The notes beneath the pieces are model-generated. The model ran no database searches, was not told where the DNA came from, and saw nothing but the letters and a program-made list of their open reading frames with translations. A DNA stretch of 64,000 bases, taken from NCBI GenBank assembly GCA_947311845.1, contig CAMZMU010000049.1, positions 1,733,368 to 1,797,367 on the forward strand, read 5' to 3'. The position numbers were made by a program, and so were the translations under genes. The stretch is from Poa pratensis. Taxonomy: Eukaryota > Streptophyta > Magnoliopsida > Poales > Poaceae. Below, piece after piece: positions 59,204 to 64,000 of the stretch (positions are counted from its first letter, which is position 1; each line of letters begins with the position of its first letter).

Positions 59204-61210
59204 TGTCACGGTGGACAAAACCTGGCCCATCAGGTGGCCCACCATAGACAAAGCCGGATGGCTTAGTGGGAAGGCCCAATGGGTGGAAGCAAGGTGAAGC
59301 CCAAGGCCGGCTTAGTGAAGTCCAAGACGAAGGCAGGAGAGTTGTTCGCCTTACGGAGCAAGTTAGGGTTCTTGCCGTGTTAATCTAGGACTCGTGATCT
59401 AGGTCGGTTAGTACTTTCCTTGTAGGGGAAGGCACGGCGCCTTTATAAGCCGGCCTTCCAGGAGCCTCAGGGCTACGCTTTACAACCTCATTGTAACACA
59501 CATATTCGCCTTAGTGAATTATAGCAGCACGTAGGATCTTGCCGCCGTTGTGAGATCCGAAGCTGGGTAAACTCGTGTGTGCAATCCCGTCACCGGAACC
59601 CTCTACGTTCTTCCCACCATCTCTACGGTACATATGAATACTTTCTATAGATCCGTGTTACCAATACCTCGACAGTTGGCGCCCACCGTGGGGCCCAAGG
59701 CGTCGGGAGTCTCGTTCCAGGCGGGAACGATGGGCGAGATCGGCAAAACCATGGCGCTCGGTCACGCCCGCATCTCCGGCAATTTAGGGTGCATCGAGGA
59801 GGACGGCTCTTACATCCCGGCAAACGACGCACTCGTGTCCGGCTTCGTTATCCCCTTCGGCACCGTCAACATATTCATGGGATTCACGGCTGAAGCATAC
59901 GGATTCCCCAGAGGATCTGGTGCGTTTTGGCCCACCCACCACCCAATCGATCAACAAGGCGGATCGGATCTAGCTTTCTCTCCGGAGTTTGCCTATTGCG
60001 ATCTTAGCGACTCTGACACCCAAAGCGAAACTGACTCTAGCTCCTCCGTCGAGCTCAGGAAGTCCGCCTCTCACTTTGTCGGCGTCATCGACACATCCGG
60101 CCCTATGTCGGCCGCATCTGACCCTGAGTCAATCCTTCCAGCCTTACAGATAGGAGCCGATTCAGAAGTCGGATCTGAGTCCACTACCCCAATGGTGGAG
60201 GGCTCAGATTCCGATGAAAGCAAGGAGGATGACTTCGCAGCACAGATCGGAGCCCGCGGATACGGTGCACCCGGCATCAATGAAGTCTTAATGACTACTC
60301 AGACCGGGGCTCCCAAGGAAACTGGTGCTGCAGCGGCTAAAACAAAAGAAGATGAAGCCAAAGTTTCCTCCAGCATCAAACACCTTGATGATAAGGCAGA
60401 AAAGCCGGTGGAGGTGCTCAATCGCAAAGGATCCTCCCCGGCTACCCCCATTGAAGAAAAAGACCTTGAACGCACAAAGGAGGATCACGCCCGCATAATC
60501 GAGATGCTCAAAACACCTTTGGGACCAAACCCGACTGCGGAAGAGCTTGAAGAAAGACGAAAAGCACTCCTCACGGAGACTGAAGTCAACATCAAGTACA
60601 AGTTGTCCCTCCTTAACAAGGAAAAAGAGCTAATTCTGGCAGAAAAAGCTCGAGATGAGGAAGAGTATCGACGCACACGTGATGTTGAGAAATTCTGCAA
60701 CGCAAGAAAACAGCGTGACCCTCTCCTGCATCGGGATCTGGCGGAAAACTTTGAAAGACCTTATGCCCAAAAGCCTTTAAAGGCTTGGCAAAAATACTCT
60801 TTTCGAGTAAACCCAGATGGAGTCATCTTCTTCTCCACACCGGCAAAAAATTTAGAAGCTGCCAGGGAGATCATGGGAGACGAGACTGTCCCGATTGAGG
60901 AGCGCCACCACTACTCCAAGATGCTCATCGACAAGGCGGCTCAACAGCAAGCCAGGGCGATTCCGTCTCGAAATTGGTGGATGATACACATCTTTGCAAG
61001 ACGGCTGCGGCTGGTGGTGGAGACCCAGAGGACCCGGCAGGTTCTAGTAATCATGGCAACAAGGACAAAAATCCGAAGAAAGACAAAATTCCTGACAAAC
61101 ACAGGGATGAGTCTAAAACCGGTTCTAATCGCCATAATGACAAGGCCAAAGACGACAACCAGCGCAAGGAGTCTGCTGATGTCTACGCACGCTTCTATTC
61201 TTGTAGACAG
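59204..61210 (+). mobile_element. Gypsy-type LTR element, 5' end only
   Basis: The LTR runs from TGTCACGGTGG (59204) to ACCTCGACA (59674), 471 bp, with TG and CA ends. It is followed directly by GTTGGCGCCCACCGTGGGGC, the primer-site region typical of large grass Gypsy elements. A leader and gag-like frame follow until 61210, where a second retroelement begins. Polymerase genes and the 3' LTR are not in the window. The left flank could not be checked for a duplication. Confidence 0.8.
59730..61198 (+). pseudogene. Gag-like protein of the Gypsy element (frameshifted, truncated)
   Basis: An ATG after the primer site gives MGEIGKTMALGHARISGNLG. It is followed by an acidic Ser/Asp-rich region and a charged coiled coil (LEERRKALLTETEVNIKYKL, then LNKEKELILAEKARDEEEYR). 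Later, PLKAWQKYSFRVNPDGVIFF resembles the gag-like first frame of large wheat Gypsy families. At about 60965 the coding sense shifts to another frame (DDTHLCKTAAAGGGDPEDPA, later YARFYSCRQCW) and then runs into the second element. No protease, RT or integrase is present. Confidence 0.65.
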
Positions 61211-64000
61211 TGTTGGGCCTCCAAGTGCAGAGGTTTCTAGAACAGCAGCAAGTTTCCCTTAAGTGGACCACCCAAGGTTTATCGAACTCAGGGAGGTAGA
61301 GGTCAAAGATATCTCTCTCAAGCAACTCTGCAATTAAGATACAAGAAGTCTCTTGTGCCTCCAAGTGCAGAGTAATGTGCTTGACAAAGTACATGTTGAA
61401 AGTCTCATGCCCCTTGAATACAAGTACCTACTCCATGTGTTACCAACTTGGGAAACAAAGCAAGTTCAAGTTAAATATCATTGTAAGTAATAATAGTATC
61501 ATTAAGAGCGTCAACTGGGTACCTCTTGTCCCAGGATATGGAACAAGCCCATATCAAAATGACAAGACAAACAAACACAATGAACAATCTCAACACCCTT
61601 TTTATTTACCATTAGATAGCTTTTTATTGTAAGGTGTATCACAGAAGGTTCACCATAGCATGTAAGTAAATTTCCACCATGAATGATGCATGGCTTAGAT
61701 TAGCGGCCCAGGCGTCTCTCTAACCATTTATACAAACTCATTTAAACTCACTTCATTTCCTCATTTATTTCACCCATGGTAAGCATCCATAAACAAAAGT
61801 ACATGATATCAACTAAATGAAATGACGTGCATGTTGAAAGCTTGCCATGTGACAGCACATATGAGCTAACTCTCAACCAAAGACATTTGTCAAGACCACA
61901 ACATCATAATTTTAATCACAATGGGTCATATTTTATTTATGCAATAAAAATAAAGTGTGCATCAAGTTCGAGAGAGCTCTATAACCAACTTTTCCCATAA
62001 CAATCAACAACATAGGCATTTTCATTCAGAGGTATAGATAACACAAATATCATGATAAACATACTCGGAATAGCATAAAGCTAATAGGTAGATATGGTGG
62101 ACTCACTGGAAAAACTTTGGTTGAAGGTGTTGGAAACAAGTTTTTACTTGTTGGAATTTTTGGGCTAGCAAGAGGGAGAAAGTTGACCATCTAAATGCAT
62201 GCATGAGTGTCCATAGAACTAACTAATCCATGTTTAAACAAAGTAAAGTAACATTCAGCACAAAACATGAATAAAAGATAGCTCTTGGTAAAATACTTGC
62301 AAATTAACATTCATTAACAAGCTCATGAATCATGCAACTATATGTATCTTTTAAAATCAACTCCAACATCCCTTTTCCCAATCTAATAATAGCATCCAAC
62401 ATAAATCAACCCAAATTTCCAGTAGCTCTCATATATAAATGATAGTGTGGTGGTCTCACAAAATAAAAATCAAACCAAAACAAACAAAAAGACGCTCCAA
62501 GTTTATGCGATAAAGTGTTTCGATCGAAAAACAGAAGTTAGACGTGTGCAAACCGAGAGTGTGTAGGTCCAGTGGGGTTGTCTTCACATCCCCAAGCTTA
62601 TGGTCTTCACCATCCTTGGATAGCTCTTGGTGCATCTCCTCTAATCCCTGTGAAAAAACTTCAAAACACCGTTTCTCCCATTTCTTTTTCTGTGGGGTGC
62701 ATTAGTAGTGATAAACAAATAGATTTCTTGCTGCATATAATCCTTAGACAAAAATTCATATGGATGTCCAGAAAGTGTATAATGTTGTATGCCTACTCAT
62801 AAACTCAATTGGATAAAAAAGGTTCAAGTTAAAAGTTCTAAGCATGCATCAAACAAAATGGGACAGAATCTGTCCAGAAAAACAGCAGCAGCAAAACGTA
62901 TTTTTCTACCCTACTTAACTTTGTCGAAAAATTCCGAAAAATTCATGCATACAGAGGATGAAAAGTTGCACTACAGTTCAAATATGAGCTCATTCGGAGT
63001 TACAGAATAAGAATTAAAAATCATACCGTGCACAGATTCGTGCAGGAATAAAATCTCCGAACGCTATAAGCAACTTCTTCAAACCAAAATGAGTAAAACT
63101 TGGCACTTTATTAAAAATTCTAGAAACTAAACTATAAACAAAGTCTCTTGTTACAGCAAGAGGACACAATGAAAATCAAAAATAAAAACAACCGGGTTGC
63201 CTCCCGTAAAGCGCTTTCTTTATAGCCATATAGCTAGGCTTACTTACATGTTATCAAGATGGTTGGAGTGAGGTGGCTTGGCATCCCCAAGCTTGAATTC
63301 TTGTACTTATTTGATATATGTTGGGTGAGTCTAGGGGTAACATCCCCAAGCTTGAGTGGTTGTCCCTCTTGATCTTTGTTCATCACCCTCAACTCTTCCA
63401 CTTGAAAAATTCTCTTTACACAAAACTCAACATAAAACTTGATTAGAGGGGTTAGTGTCTCCATAAATTAAATCCTCATAGGTACAGCAAAGACATATCA
63501 TGAGTTGATTCTAAACATTAGCTACTGTTACTATGGTTGTGCATTGCCCTTTGATCAATAGAACTACAAAACACAAGTAATGAGAGTAATGCAAAATAAA
63601 GACAGAATCTGTCAAAAACTGGACAGCCCGTAAAGAGTGAATTTTCAGAGGCACTTACGTTGCTCAAATCAGAAAATTTTGAACTAATGAAATGTGTATT
63701 AATAACTGAAGATTGCTGTCGTAAAATTTCAGGTCAAAATTCCTTTTCTGTGATTTTTAACATTTTTCGCAGTGAAGCTTAGGAATCTGTTTTCTGGACA
63801 GCCATGATAGTTTTAATGATGCTCACATAGGATCAAGAATTGAAATGCAAAAGAGAGCATCAAGAGAAAAATGTGAAACACATTTAAGTCTAACCCACTT
63901 CCTATGCATTGGGATCTTGTAAGAAAATAAATCAATAAAGCACAAAGTGACTAGCATAGGAAGGCAAAGCAAGTGCAACTTCAAAAATTTCAACAAAAAG
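61211..64000. mobile_element. Second retroelement, LTR start and untranslated region (partial)
   Basis: From 61211 the text tgttgggcctccaagtgcag starts abruptly inside the Gypsy gag-like frame, with the TG expected of an LTR. The following 2.8 kb is AT-rich with no convincing coding frame. Phrases such as gggttgcctcccgtaaagcg (near 63195) and catccccaagcttg (62589, 63283 and 63342) are, from memory, common in untranslated parts of large Triticeae LTR elements. The other end lies beyond the window, so superfamily and orientation are open. Confidence 0.55.

Overview
The window looks like nuclear DNA of a grass, most likely the wheat tribe (Triticeae). Genes have many introns, and the stretches between them are packed with nested transposons. 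These include Stowaway and Tourist-type MITEs, Mutator-like elements (MULEs), a Harbinger element, LINEs, Copia and Gypsy LTR elements, and a SINE tail resembling the Triticeae Au family. No bacterial, organellar or CRISPR-like sequence was seen. All splice sites were read by eye, and the species is inferred.

Layout. 1-4704 (minus): 5' part of an SNF4/KIN-beta-gamma gene, the gamma-type subunit of the SnRK1 energy-sensing kinase. It runs off the left edge and carries a one-base deletion in exon 6. 6542-7549: a MULE with 9-bp target duplications. 7663-11314 (plus): broken gene copies in a row, namely acyl carrier protein, the first exons of DNA polymerase epsilon, and a GT34 glycosyltransferase with an internal deletion. 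13392-27159: a three-level nest. A Harbinger-type element (TTA target duplication) contains an L1-type LINE (about 15.86-26.37 kb), and the LINE is split by a 4.9-kb MULE (18186-23073). That MULE carries an open GRF-zinc-finger gene and satellite-like repeats. 29384-34171 (minus): a Copia element with identical 150-bp LTRs but a broken coding region. 36786-57811 (minus): a complete DNA polymerase epsilon catalytic subunit gene. 49 exons could be placed, summing to 6639 nt with every phase consistent (2212 aa). 59204-64000: a Gypsy-type LTR element interrupted by a second retroelement that runs off the right edge.

Only two host genes look substantial: SNF4 (damaged as read) and POLE (intact). 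They serve unrelated processes (energy signalling and leading-strand replication), yet their 5' leaders share a GC-rich block of about 150-200 bp. A second copy of POLE exons 1-2, in opposite orientation, lies 4 kb upstream of SNF4. This points to local duplication between the two loci. Almost everything else is transposons, captured gene fragments or sequence with no recognisable content.
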